The notes under the pieces were generated by a model, which saw only the letters and a program-made list of their open reading frames with translations, did not search any database and was not told where the DNA came from. A stretch of 64,000 nucleotides of DNA from Diaporthe sp. PMI_573 (taxonomy: Eukaryota > Ascomycota > Sordariomycetes > Diaporthales > Diaporthaceae): positions 180,036 to 244,035 of the forward strand of contig JAJTUP010000088.1 of NCBI GenBank assembly GCA_021399435.1, in the 5' to 3' direction. Below, in pieces: positions 30,422-42,161 of the stretch. Within the stretch, counting starts at the first letter, position 1, and every line of letters starts with the position of its first letter. Made by a program: the position numbers and the translations under genes.

Positions 30422-31463
30422 TAACTCTGATAAACTATGCCTTCCGCCACAATGCATACTAGTCACTTGTCCTCATCTTCAGGGGCAATGTAGCTAAAGT
30501 CACTAATTTCGGATCCCATCTCATAACCGAATATCCTTATCATTCTGTGTAGGTAAAGTCGCCCTTAAACAGTTCTCACAAATGTATGCTTGACGTTGGG
30601 TAGGAATTTCAGGCCAAAGAGCTAACTCGTTGTACTGGGCTGCACTAGTATATAGAGGCCCTGGATGGTTGTTAAAGTGCATGGAAGCAATAGGAGGATA
30701 AGTTAAGGTGTGGCTGGTGAAAAATTCACGGAGAGACTGGAGCGTATCCTCTATATCAGAGACCTTAAATGAAAAAAAAAAAAGTTTTCTAATGCTGAAG
30801 ATATTGTTCCAGGATGCTGCTCATTGTTGGGCGGGGCCCCCGGGTGTCCTGCTAACTCTGCATCTATCTCCTGTTTATTTTGCCCTTTACTTACCCCTTG
30901 CCAACCCGCCAACAACGTTTGTAAATACCAGCTACTGGATCGAGTTTAGAATAGGAGAGAATGGTAGTGGATAAGGTCCTGAAAGGCCAATATAAAAGCT
31001 CCATAGCAAATAAACATTCGCACCAGGTAAGTTGCCGGTTTATTATATATTTTGCTCTCCTCGTCACTTCTAACGCATTATGTAGCCTTTCTCATTCATA
31101 CGTGCATTACCACTGTTCCATCAGCCTACTTCTTTTCGTTTTCTTGAAGGCTTTTTATCTCACTCTGTCAACCCAGTTCACCTTATAGACTTCAGTCTAC
31201 TTTTCAGCAGGGCTTCATCCCTAAACGCCTTGGACTTCAACATGACAGGCGCCAGTGGAAGTGTTATAGACATCCAAGATATTATAGCCTTGCTTGGCAA
31301 TCACAACCCTGTTGTCCAACTCTTTATGTTGCTGTACCGGATTCTTCCTTCACAAACAAGGATCACTCCTGCTACAATTTTAACCGCAGTCGTGATAATT
31401 TAGATACTACGCGTGTGATAGATCCAGTGAAGACATGCGTATTGAACTTCTGGAGGCAGGCAA
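30422..31463. other. No recognisable gene
   Basis: About 1 kb without a supported gene. It contains a 12-A homopolymer (30774-30785) and AT-rich sequence. Confidence 0.45.
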
Positions 31464-31529
31464 TTGTTGACTTTCAGAGGGTCAACAGCTACACAGCGAC
31501 AAGAGCGCCAAGCTCGAGATAACGCCGGC

Positions 31530-31745
31530 TATCTTCCCTCATATTCTGAAGCTATACAAAAGAAGATAACGGAGGTCGGAATTCAGCATATCTCTCAGGA
31601 CGAGAGCCGCAGTTTCGCCTATAATGCCGCCGCTGCTGTAATCGCTGGCGGTCGCCCCTTCAGCCTCTTCGAGAGCCGTCGTTGGCGTTATTTCTTCACT
31701 CGCATCAAGCCTGGCTGGAAGCCCCCTAGCCGTGCCGTCATACTT
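31530..31745 (+). pseudogene. N-proximal scrap of a hAT-type transposase
   Basis: An open frame encodes a hAT-like segment: an amphipathic stretch followed by GGRPFSLFESRRWRYFFTRI and KPPSRAVI, the region that precedes the catalytic core in many hAT transposases. It is not related in sequence to the three hAT elements elsewhere in the window. No start codon or downstream catalytic domain; a repeat region follows. Confidence 0.55.
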
Positions 31746-31749
31746 GGGC

Positions 31750-31905
31750 ATTGTAGAGTAGAGGGAGCTCTACCCACTTCTCTACCCTACCCAGGTAGAG
31801 GAGTGGTCTCCTCTACCCTACCCGGGTAGAGTGGGTAGAGTGGTGGGTAGAGTAGTGGGTAGATTGGTGGGTAGAAGATAAGGTAGGTAGGGAAGGTAGA
31901 TACCA
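31750..31905. repeat. Imperfect GGTAGAG/CTCTACC repeat cluster
   Basis: About 150 bp made of GGGTAGAG- and CTCTACCC-type units in both orientations, including palindromic CTACCCGGGTAG and then direct GTGGGTAGA units. It can form hairpins. No known element recognised. Confidence 0.7.
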
Positions 31906-31944
31906 TACGTCTCTAGAAGGTAACATGCTCTGCTCTATAGCCCT

Positions 31945-32259
31945 CTACGCAGAGTTTTGGTGCTCATTGATTGTCGAAGCCTTAAGTTTGAGGTAAACCG
32001 CCTCTACATTGGCGAAATCTTGGCTGAGCAGGTGGACCTTCGCCTCGGCGTCATTTAGCTTCTATTGTAGCTCCTTGATCTGTTGATCTTTTCTCTTTCG
32101 GCACGCTCTTTGTGAGGCACGGTTCTGTGCTCGGCGGTGCTGTTGTGGGTCATGTGCGCATGAAACCTCTATCTGCGGGCTTGGTGACAATAGGATGGTA
32201 GCAGGTTGCGATGGGGTCAAGTTGAATCTGGGTAGCAGGATCTTACTGAACGGACCACA
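31945..32259 (-). pseudogene. bZIP (AP-1/Yap-like) transcription factor relic
   Basis: Translating the minus strand gives a Ser/Pro-rich lead-in, then a bZIP basic region QQHRRAQNRASQRACRKRKD with the N-x2-A-x2-R signature, followed by a leucine-zipper-like heptad stretch (IKEL...KLNDAEAKV..L). An in-frame TAG (32064-32062) sits right after KELQ, where a CAG (Gln) codon would fit, and the frame ends at TAG 31947-31945. The premature stop hides it from simple ORF finding. The rest of the gene is absent, so it is a dead fragment. Confidence 0.72.
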
Positions 32260-32525
32260 TCATGTTGCAAGCCGCCTTGACATGCTATTACCACCACGGC
32301 TTACATAAGTCCCGGAATTGGGCAACTATTATTTGGTTGCCAAGCCAATAGGCTGTCCTGTTGCTTCACCAGGCCCACTTCTTCCCCACGACCGACCATA
32401 ATTATGTCTGTCTACCCCGTTTGAAATTACAACGCCATTCACCGTTCACACAGACTTCTCCCAACAAGACCGGGTCGTTGTGCCAACCAATAATACCTCG
32501 GTAACCCCCTCAATCTGCTGTTCTT

Positions 32526-33676
32526 ATGGCGCGTAAAAGGAGCAGCTCAACGGTGCCCAAGGCCTCTGTGGCCCGTGGAAGCACTATCATCAGGGAGGTC
32601 AACAAGATTCGCCTTAAAAAGGGGCCCGAATACAACCGTCCCAAAGACGGCGATAGGGAGTCTTGGAACAAGACGCTGAGCCCAGCCGAATACGACTATC
32701 TACTCGAACGTGTTCACAAGAATCAAGAACTAGGAGACTATTTCGATAAGGAGCTCCGGTACGTAGATCAGACTGACTCAATAAAACACTTGATGGTGAC
32801 TCCTAGTTGCACATGCAGGCTAACAAGCACACAGGTACGAGTATTCGACTTCAAAGAACCAATTCACGATCCTTATGAGTGTGAGCGCGTTACATGGCTC
32901 ATTTGTTGACCAGTTCAAGGACCTACTTGCGGATATCAAAGGCTGTTTGAGACGTGGAATCGAAGGGTACGAGGACACACCTGAACCTTTGCGACGCGTT
33001 TCTGGAGATATTAAAGCTCGAGGGGATGCAAGAATCTACTTTGAGGAATCTCCGGATAGAAAACAACCGGATGGATCCCATTTCTTCCGAGGCTGCAAGC
33101 AGGCGCAACCTTCTCTAGCGATCGAGGTCAGCTGGAGTCATCATGATAGCCAGGAATTGGGAAAAAGGGCACGGGAACTGATCAATTTGTCTAATGGCAA
33201 GATTCGAACCGTCGTTAACGTGAATCTGCATGATATATACAAGGAATCCGATGAGGGGAAGACATTGGAGGAAAATTCAGAAGGCCCAGCTGCGGCGACA
33301 GTGTCTGTGTGGAGAGCCCATCTTAAAGATGTCAACGGGCAGCAAGAGTTGATGCCCGAGTGTGACTACGACGAGGTATGCCCATTTCGTTCTTTATTCG
33401 AATGGCCTCAAGTAATCCAACGGCTGATAATCAGAACGTATACAGGCTTTCCGGGACTCAGGTGGAAACGCTGTGGATGCATTCAATTTCTGTCTCTTTC
33501 TGAGCGACTTCATATGCGAAGACCATGCGATTCGTCATCCTGGATGTGAACAAGTTCAAATTCAAGTCACGGCCAGGCAGCTTTGCGATATATACAACGT
33601 CGCTGTGGAGCAACACGTCTTAGAGCGTGAAGCGAAATCTGCTCCCGTGGGAGTCACTTGCTGGAGACCCGCCTGA
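32526..33676 (+). CDS. Fungal protein resembling PD-(D/E)XK nucleases, 334 aa
   Basis: Three exons: 32526-32758, 32835-33375, 33446-33676; 1005 nt, phases consistent, GT-AG introns of 76 and 70 bp. ATG at 32526, TGA at 33674-33676. The N-terminus is basic (RKRSSSTVPKASVARG). In the middle, PDGSHFF is followed about 15 residues later by PSLAIEVSWSHHDSQELGKRA, then a beta strand (KIRTVVNVNL); this pattern resembles the PD...ExK core of Uma2-like/restriction-type folds found in many fungal orphan proteins, though here the ExK position reads EVS. The C-terminal exon is helical with no known motif. No disabling mutation. The gene structure is more certain than the nuclease assignment. Confidence 0.6.
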
Positions 33677-34200
33677 GTTTGGCATGGTGCGAGAACGGCG
33701 TGGGGCATTGCCACTCTACGAACGCTACCCGCAACCGCCTTCACGAAGAAGTCAACAACTGGTCAAAGGTGCGAAGCCGCAAGGTATTTCGAAGTCTAGG
33801 GTGACAAGGACAGACAGCGCAAAGAGATTAGCGAAGCGATTGAGAGACTGAGTTGGCGTATCTGCCACCTCTCCTTCCTCATCGCCGACCCCCCCTAGTC
33901 TGCAAGTGTGAACGGGTCACCAGCGTCTTCCAACTCCCGGACCCGACCGCCATCACTCAGCCTCTCGAACCTGCTGTCGGCAACTGGCCAGGTTTCAACC
34001 ATTGGTCCGATGACGTAGCGCAAAGGAGAAGGACGAAACGAGCACGTCTTGATGGTTCTCTCCAATGAACCTAGACGGGCAACGTCGGATACACCGAGAA
34101 GGGCAATGGCATGGTCCGGGAGGTTACGCCATAGGTCACAACGCGGTACTCCAGTCAACCGCGCAGGGTCACCATCACTGCCTTTGGCTAAATGAGTGAT
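33677..34200. other. No recognisable gene
   Basis: Downstream of the three-exon gene; only short frames, no motif. Ends at the hAT-1 TIR at 34201. Confidence 0.4.
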
Positions 34201-34664
34201 CAGACTTGTCAACAAATAAATTCAAATCGAATTTAGCTTGTTGGATTTGATTTGGATTCAGAAAGACTCGATCTGAATTTGATTTGAGTTGATTTGGGCA
34301 CATTTGGATTTATTTGGATATCTGAATAGCCCCGCTTTTTTCCCAGGATGAGATGCATCGCGCTGCTCCAACGATATCTGCTTGCAGCCGTCTTCTGAGA
34401 CGCGTGACCATCTGCCCTGCAAGGCTGAATATCCGTTCTGGCTCAGAAGACATCGCGGGAATTGAAAACAGGTCAGTTGCCATTCGTGACAAGCGCGGAT
34501 ACTGTCGTCGTCGAAGAAGCCAATACTGGATCGGATTATCCACCAGGCAATCGCCAGGGTCAGAAGTGGGCAACCACTCGGCGTACTCATCTCGTGTAGG
34601 TGGAGCTGAAGGCGCACACTGAGTGCTGAGCTTCCTAACTGACGCCATAAAATCGTCCAGGGTT
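34201..34664 (-). mobile_element. Truncated end of hAT transposon 1 (inverted)
   Basis: 464 bp matching the reverse complement of 28713-29176, from the TIR (CAGACTTGTC at 34201) to a sharp break at about 34664. It encodes the last ~115 transposase residues with a single visible difference (Leu to Pro in EWLSTSDP/EWLPTSDP), so the fragment is recent. The other end of the element is absent. Confidence 0.9.
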
Positions 34665-35187
34665 AATGAGGTATTGTACTTCATGAAGCACTCGAGGGTG
34701 TACTTTTCGGACCAACGAGTTCAAACAAAGACTAGTATATATGTTATAAGCGAAACCTACTTTTCTGATATAGTACAGTGCAATACAATACTGTACTGTA
34801 CTCCACAACCACCGAGAAAGTATGTTTAAGTTTATAGAAATGGGCTCGCTGCTACAGTACCACGAGGAAATGCGGATGTAGAAAGATTGAATTTCTGGAG
34901 AGCAACTTCGGGTTTAGGCCTACTTCGACCAAGCGCGAAGTAGGCAACTCGAGGACCGGTTTCAATATAGACGAGTGCGGGTAGATTCTTTATGCCCCTG
35001 CTTCAAGGACCGCAACAAATGCACCAGCACATGTTTCCGCAGTGTCGGCCTCAAGCAGAAAATCTCACTATGAGCTTCGTTCAGATAGTCGAGACAATCA
35101 AAAAGATGTCTGTGCGGCAACGCACCACCAATGGAGGAATTAGATGGGGCCGGCGGAAGAAGGCAAAAGCTCGAAAACACCACCAGC
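34665..35187. other. No gene; small perfect hairpin
   Basis: No ORF of note. It contains CCTACTTCG-8 nt-CGAAGTAGG (about 34918-34943), a 9-bp stem, and a GTACTGTAC/CCACAACCACCGA motif near 34785-34810 that recurs loosely near 48630-48655. Confidence 0.4.
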
Positions 35188-35195
35188 ATACTCTG

Positions 35196-38100
35196 CAAGG
35201 GTCGGAACCACTACATCCACTCCACTTTTGGACCAAGTAGAGTGGATGTACGATTTTTTAGCAATTACGTAGTGGATGTAGCACATATTCGACCGGAGTG
35301 GAATGGATGTACACACGTGGATTTATAAGTGGATTTATAAGTCGATTTTTGAGGCTATTCACAACCTCGTCGACGCCTATTCAGCCTCACTTTCAGAGGT
35401 TGACACTAACTCCTCAGCCTGCTGCTGCTGTGATGAATCGTCAACCTCGCTGGCGCTATCCTCGCCCTCCAATAGCCATTTTGACTCAGCAAGCGCCAGC
35501 TCGTCGTCGCCTAGAGTCCCACAACCCGCCATCCAGCTTACTTTCAAGGTGCGACTTAAGCAATGGATCCGGGTCCTTGATAATGCCGGCACGGTACCAA
35601 GAGCGTAAAACCTGACAAATGGCGATAATCTCAGCATCTAGGTTTGTACGCAACCCCGAGACCATCTTGCCAGCAGCTGAAAATAACCTCTCACACTCGG
35701 CTGACATCGGCTGGATTCTCAGGAAGTCCAAGGCCATCCTGGATAATCGAGGATATCTGCTTTGCTTAGTGATCCAGTAACCAATTGGATCACGAACGTT
35801 GCCGTCGCTGACGTCACGATCCGTCTGCCACGCTTGGTACTCGTCACCAACAATAGCTGCTGCGGAGGCTGGTGTTGAGCTTGGCAGACGGCTGTTCTTC
35901 TCGAAGGGGTTGAAAAACCGAGCTCTTTTTGCTGGAGGCTCGTCGTCGCCTCTGCTGCTGCTGGTTCTAACCTCGAGATGAGCGTAATCGGACAGCCAGA
36001 CGTCGGCGACCATCTCTTTTGCCTTTTCAACCCAACTAGGCTTATGAGCCCACGTTTCATCAAACCAGTCCCAACGATAGGCTGGATGGAGCGCCATAGC
36101 CGTATAGTAGATGGGCGTCTCGTCCAGCCGCCGATAATATTCATCCAGCTTATCCCAAGCAAGGTTGATTCCGATGCGGAAGTGCTCTGGATCAGGAAAG
36201 TCAGCAGCAAGCTGCTTATATTCTTCCAGTGTGTTAAGCAGCAACTCATAGCCACCACGTCCCAGATATTGCCATAGGAGCCAGTCCAGCCTTGCTTACG
36301 CCTGCGGGTGTGTCCATCACCCTCAAGCGTCTTCACCACGGTCTCAAAAACAGTCAGAATAGCCTCCAAATGGTAAAGAACCTCCCAGTCTCTGTCCGCT
36401 AGCTGATTCTCGTCTCGGAGGATGCGTGGTTTTCTCGCCAACTTGGCTTGTGTCACTTGGCCAGTCTTTTTAGACCGATTTTCGTCCTCCCATTGCGCCT
36501 TATACTTGATCAGTAGGAGTTCGATAGAGGTTTTCAACCGTAGAGCCCTGCGGATCATGTAGAGTTGTGACAGCCAACGCGTGTCGTTATCGATAATTAG
36601 CTTGACTGGTTTCTTCGATCGGAGTTTAAGGGTGGTGGCGCGATTAATTTCGTCCTGTTAGATATATGGAATTAGTATGAGACGAATAGGATTTAGTAAA
36701 ACCGCTTACCCTCTGGACCTCCTTGAATAAGTAAATCAGCCGATGGCTAATACGCACATCAACTACGATATTGTGTAACTTGCCAACTGGTCCTCTTTTG
36801 CGCCATCGAGCGTATTCAGCATCAGATAACGCTTCTGCGCCTGATAATTGCTGCTCGAACGCGTCGGCGTTTTTGCCAAATAAGAGCGCCTTGGCTGACA
36901 AGTTAATTGTGTGGCCAATACAGCTTCCTCGGCGTAGTCGGCCATCGAACCCAAGTTCAGCACCTATGACCTCCATTGCAGTATCGTTGTTTTCAGCATT
37001 GTCGAGCGTGAAATAGCCAATCTTCTCTGGACTCACGCCAAAGGTGTGTAGGACGTCGAGAACCTCCCCACCGATCGTTGAGCCGAAGTGACGATGAGCC
37101 TCTGGAACCCCAATCATGATTTTGCATGGCCGATTCTTCTCATCTCTGAAAAAACAAGCAATACCGTAGAGGGCAAGCTTATTTCGAGACGTCCAGCCAT
37201 CAAATGAGATATGAAGCGCTCCAGGGGAGTTCCTCAGCACCTCGATAACCGTCTGCTTGTGGCGGTTATACTCTTGAATGATCTTATATCGGACAGCCCT
37301 GGCACTCAAGTTGGCGCGTTGGATCGAAACGGAGGGACTCAAATAGTCGAAGATTTCTCGGAGGATGGGGTTCTGGGCGAAGGAAAATGACTGGTTGCTA
37401 CTGACGATTAACTCGACTAGCATACGCTGAAAGTGTTGCTTATCAAAGCGTGAGATGAAGCTATTCGCGATGTTCTGTTCCGTAGGCTTGTTGACGTCCA
37501 GTTTCAAAACAGATGCAATAGTCGGCTGGTTCGATTTCAGTGCGCCTTCGGATTTGAGCTGTGCTGTGCTCCTTTTCTCTCCCTCTGGTGCTGGTGTTTT
37601 GTGCTCACGCCATAGATGATTTGCCGCGTTCTGGAGACCTGAAGAGGTAAAACTCGCGATAATGGGACGATTTCCGAGGATACAGTACTTGCAAGCCCAT
37701 TTGCGTAAGCCATGACGTTGAATATCATAGCCAAAGTCCCACAGCCAAGAGCTAGTATCACGAGCGCGTTCTGACCAATTCCAGCCTCTGAAATGGCGAA
37801 AAAGACGGTCTTCGAGCTGCTGCTGTTGGCCTGGTTGGCCTGGCTGGTTGGCTGACATCGTCAAAAAAAAAAGTTTTTGGCAAAAACAAAGCAGGAAATC
37901 TGTAGAAAACGCGCTCAATAGGGGTAGTTTCTCGTATAATGTTATAAGATTAGCTGTAGGGGTGATCGACCTCGGTTAACTTGGGTCCAGGTACCTCGAT
38001 TTAATAGGCAACTATATACAAAAATAAGTACTATGAACCGTACAGGGTCAGGGAATATCCCCCTGTACCTAAATCCACCTAAATCCACTCCATTACATCC

Positions 38101-38221
38101 ACTTTCAGGTCCAAGTGTAGTGGATTATTACGTAATCTGAGGGCCGACAAGTGGATGTAATAGAGATGGGCCACTTATTTGTGGTCCACGTGGATTTGCA
38201 GTGTAGTGGGTCCGAGCCTTG
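35196..38221 (-). mobile_element. hAT transposon 2 with 8-bp TSD
   Basis: 3026 bp between identical octamers ATACTCTG (35188-35195 and 38222-38229). The ends are imperfect TIRs: CAAGGGTCGGAACCACTACA at the left, CAAGGCTCGGACCCACTACA inverted at the right (18 of 20). Subterminal GTGGATGTA/TACATCCAC repeats crowd both ends. It contains one frameshifted transposase gene. Confidence 0.93.
35486..37858 (-). pseudogene. hAT transposase of element 2, one frameshift
   Basis: ATG at 37858 (MSANQPGQPG). Exon 1 37858-36710; intron 36709-36655 (gtaagc...taacag), with KEVQR joined to DEINRATT. It has a BED-like finger (CKYCILG...HLWREH), RNase H-like motifs (ISFDGWTS, FTLDNAENND, IDNDTRWLSQ), and a C-terminal dimerisation region (YPRLSRMALDFLRIQPMSAECERLFS). 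The frame shifts near 36247-36257: exon 2 reads NIWDVVAM, then the homologous YELLLNTLEEYK continues in another frame, equal to loss of one base (or 3n+1). The break is not in a homopolymer. Otherwise complete (about 810 codons). Confidence 0.88.
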
Positions 38222-38229
38222 ATACTCTG

Positions 38230-39335
38230 CACAACCTTCCGGGCCCGAGAGTTCAACAACTGGCTCTCGAAGACTTTTACCCACAGACCAATGGGGCTGT
38301 TCCTAGCAGACAGTCTCACGGTCCAATATATTGAACTTTCAGCTCCACGTGCAGATGAGTCCTATTGTGTTGGACTATACTACGCTTACACTAGGATAAG
38401 GACGAGGACAAAGAGATATCATATTGCGTTGTCAAGTACTCTACTGTCTAAATGAGGCCCGAAAAACTTGAAGACTGCAATGCGACTTTATAGATTACTA
38501 CATTTATCCCCAAAATCTTATTCTAAATATACGGACCACCGGCTAGACCTAATTTGGCTTGTTGTACCACACTATTTACCTGGCGTTCGTAGAAGCTTTC
38601 AAGAGCGGCTCGCTCTGGATGCTGTTACAACCCCAAGAGGGTAGGTTTGTGACACTTTGAACGATATACAACTCAACGTTTCGTTCAATATAAAGTGGTT
38701 TTTACTTTTCACCTATCAATAAATCTTTCCCACGGCGACTCGAACGAAGCAGTCTCGATTGTCTACAATATCAGCTTCCACACAGAAGTACATAACAGAA
38801 AACACTAATTCTGAGAAAGATCATGAAGTTTGCAGGTACAATTGTACTATTGGGGACTCAAGAGCTCATAGTCGAGCGTGGGAAAAACTATATAATTGAT
38901 CAAATAATCCAAAGTTGAATGAACATGAGAGATCCAGCACTCAATGTGACCGCCTCTTCGAGAATTCACCATCACAGACTATATCGTGCAGAGTTTTATA
39001 TCGAAGACGCAATGTCGTTCAACCTTCCACCACTACGCTCTCATGTATTCGACAATGAGATAAACTTTCTAAGAGAGACAGCTTTACATTGGCATCGCGC
39101 TTTTCTGAGAGAAGCTGATACCTGCCGGAAGTTACAGTCGAACTTGTCAGAAATGATGGTTTACATTCAACGGATTTGATCAGTGTGGTACCACGACATG
39201 CCCCCATCTTCACCATATCTTTCGAGCCTTTCCCCCTCTTCGCTGAGCCTGCCCTTAAGGTCGTCACTGCTAAACTGAGGGCCCAGGTACTTCAGCTTGC
39301 CGCACTCGCCACGCCTAAATGCATGAACCGGGGTG
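38230..39335. other. No recognisable gene
   Basis: About 1.1 kb between hAT-2 and the MFS remnant. An 86-codon frame (38919-39179) has an ATG but no motif. It may hold decayed sequence replacing the lost 5' part of the transporter gene. Confidence 0.4.
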
Positions 39336-40524
39336 ATGGAGTTTTCGTACAAGCGTCTGTTCCTAGTCGAAAAGGCAACATGGCGATGGATCTTCTGGAT
39401 AACGATCCCCTTCGTCGTACTTGGATTCCTCGCCATTACCTTCTACCTGAACCAAACACCTGTCCCCGGCGACATTATTCCTAAGTTGCGACGATTCGAC
39501 TGGATTGGTGCCATAGCTCTGACCGGCTCACTTGTCTGCTTCCTCATCGGCCTCTCCTGGGGCGGCGTCCAATACGAATGGAGCGCTTGGCAAACATGGT
39601 TTCCAATGGTCCAGGGAGTCGAAGGAATTATTTTCACCATGATTTACGAATTCATGCTCGCGAAGGAGCCAATCATCATACCGACTATTTTCACCAACAG
39701 GAGCATGATCATCTGCTTCTTCCTGGCCATGGCACACGGATCTGTGGTGTGGTGTCTACTTTACTTTTTGGTCATTTACTACGAGGCTGTCAAGTTCTAT
39801 GGGACTATCAGCACTGCTCTGGCGGCTATGCCAGAGAGCATCACAATACTTGGTAAGTATGGACTCTATTATGGTACTGTAACAAGCTGCAGGCTTGTAG
39901 CTGACGTGCTGGACAGCTGCGGGTATCATAGCAGGCCTTCTAGCGACCAAAACTGGCGAATATCGCACCTTTATTCGCTTAGGGTGGGCTGTGACAGTCT
40001 TCGGCTTCGTGTTGTTGAGCCTTCTGGACCAATACACATCCATCTTTGGCTGGATCCTCCTCAACATTCCCATCGGAATATCCACAGGCGTGCTTTTCAC
40101 CACCGTTCCAGTTGCCATCCAGGCTGCTGGTCGGCCGGAAGATGCCGGGCCTGCGGCTTCCTTCTTCTCCTTCAGCCGATCTCTTGGGCAAGCCATCGGT
40201 GTCTCCGTCGGCGGCACGATTTTGCAAAACCGTTTTAGAGCAGTAGCTGGCGGCCTACCGACCATTGCGTCGCTGGCAGACGAGTTCAGCCACGAGATAG
40301 AGGGCCTCATCGGCTTTCTGAAGTCATTGCCGGTCACATCAGGCATGAAGAAGGAACTTGTTCAAGTATGCTCAGAGAGCCTGAAAAGTCTATGGTATTA
40401 TGTGGCTGGCTTTAGCGCAGCTACCCTTGTGCTCAGCTTCTTCGTCAAGAAGTACACTTTAGACCAAGCGTGGAGAACTGACCAGGCTTTGATAGAGAAG
40501 AAAGAGAGAAAGTCGCGAGTCTGA
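39336..40524 (+). pseudogene. MFS (DHA2, 14-TMS type) transporter, N-terminal third missing
   Basis: Exon 39336-39852, intron 39853-39916 (gtaagt...ggacag), exon 39917-40524. The protein begins just before ATWRWIFWITIPF, the family motif around TMS 6, and runs through helices 6-14 (DWIGAIALTGSLVCFLIGLSWGG; GPAASFFSFSRSLGQAIGV) to a basic tail. Such proteins are plasma-membrane drug/proton antiporters. The first five helices, including the motif A loop, are absent upstream, and the ATG at 39336 precedes unrelated residues, so this is a 5'-truncated remnant. The remaining 1.2 kb has no stop or frameshift, so the loss is probably recent. Confidence 0.8.
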
Positions 40525-40599
40525 TGGGTGTATACATATCACATCATTTCAGGTGAAGTATCAGCACCCTTGCTTCCGAAGGGTCTATATTGTCATTTA

Positions 40600-41023
40600 T
40601 TGCTGTACAGGATGGTGTACATTTTCGGGTATCTCAATAGGCTCGTATAGGCTTTGGGACATCTCCCTACCACATAAAATTCAAAATCATTTAGAGAATG
40701 CGAAGAGAGTCCTGGATGCGGCGAGGGCGAGGGAACTTGAGGTGTTGCAAAGTATCCGTGGTATATTAACTAAACTCCTGGAAGCTACCATGCAGCAGTC
40801 CAACGCGCTGACACAAAAAGTGGCAAGCTATGAGGAATGTCTCAATATACTCACGAGTGTCCCATGGGGGGGGGGACAACAAGAACAGCGCATTACTCAC
40901 GACCTTGACATATATCTCAATCGGGTCCAACTTTATCAGTCGCGCAGAGACAAGGCAGTTAATGCAACGAGCAGAGTTATTGACGCGTTGGACCAGCGGA
41001 TAAATAAATTTCAACTTGGATAG
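40600..41023 (+). CDS. Uncertain helical ORF
   Basis: An open frame without an ATG at its start (opens near 40553 at a GTG) encodes a largely helical, possibly coiled-coil segment (HKIQNHLENAKRVLDAARAR and downstream), with a run of Gly from a 9-G homopolymer at about 40866. No family recognised; it may be an exon or chance. Confidence 0.25.
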
Positions 41024-41709
41024 GAGAATTATCATGCAATGGTTATCACTAACTACCAAACTACCAACTACTGTCCTTCTATACGTGGGTGGCTGTAATG
41101 AGAACAGTCGGGTGTTGACCTCGCCACACCAGGGACACGTTGATAACGAGCAGGTATTATTTCGAGATGCTGCGCCGCTGGCGATAACACAGCAGGAGCA
41201 GAGCTGGTCCTTTTGGGAAGACGACGACGGCTACGAAGAACGCATATCGGAACGAGATCAACAAGCTTGATTCTATCACTGATTCAGCCCCAATTGGGAA
41301 GATCAACTTCCTTTACGGCGTAAATCAACTGCACGCTTTCGACCTGGCGCAATCTCTCCTGCAGCTAATTCTAGCAGGCGGGGCAAGGTCACCCCTTATC
41401 AGGTCTTGTCCTATCAGGCTTTTCATTTTCACGTCTCTGACCCCACTAGGTTAGCTGAAATGAATTCTCGCGAAGGGGAGTGAAAAAAAACATGAAATGA
41501 AAATTTCAGAACCCACGGTCAGTTTCGACAAGGTTTTGGTAAGGGAGGGACGACAGCCTGAAACACACACAAATGAACCAAAAAACCCACCGCGCGTCAA
41601 GCATTCTGAACAACACCCACTTCTCTGACCCCTATCCAGACTGACCCACACTTTCGCAGGGAGCTGTTGCGATTCAATTGTTTAAATTAGACCTGAAAGT
41701 ATAGATATA

Positions 41710-42012
41710 ATGTTTGAAGATATATATAATCAGTATATTAAGAAACGATTTCTTTACTGCTATCACAGGGCACGGGAAGAAGCAATTACGGAGAAAGATA
41801 TACGTTCTGGGTGGAGGGCAGCGGGTCTCTGGCCAGTGTCACGGGTTAGAGCACTGGGAAGCACCCATATCCTCGAAAACCACACTAGAAATAGGCGAAA
41901 TCAAGACAATCTGGTGAAGGGAATAGCTTCAGCGGTCAATTTAGCACACGCCAGCCTTTTTGTCGACCGTCAGAGCTCATTTTTGCGATACCTACGAGAT
42001 CTCAAGAGATGA
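41710..42012 (+). pseudogene. C-terminal fragment of a pogo/Fot1-type transposase
   Basis: 100 codons ending at TGA 42012. The segment IKKRFLYCYHRAREEAITEKDI...WRAAGLWPVSRV matches the region after the third catalytic Asp in Fot1/pogo transposases (the part missing from the copy at 15908-16930). Everything upstream is lost. It is not an exact continuation of that copy. Confidence 0.6.
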
Positions 42013-42161
42013 GAGGTTTGGTGGCCCGTTACGCCCATCTCAAACACTCAAGCCCCACACAACGGCTACTATTTAGGAAGATTCTCAAGGGGTATGACTA
42101 GAAAGACGTTGCTTTGACGATGTCATCACGAAAAAAACAGCTATTGGAAGCCCTAGATAAT

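Noticed and set aside
31750..31905. CRISPR-like or telomeric repeat
   Set aside because: Units are irregular, in both orientations, without spacers, and do not match TTAGGG-type telomere repeats.
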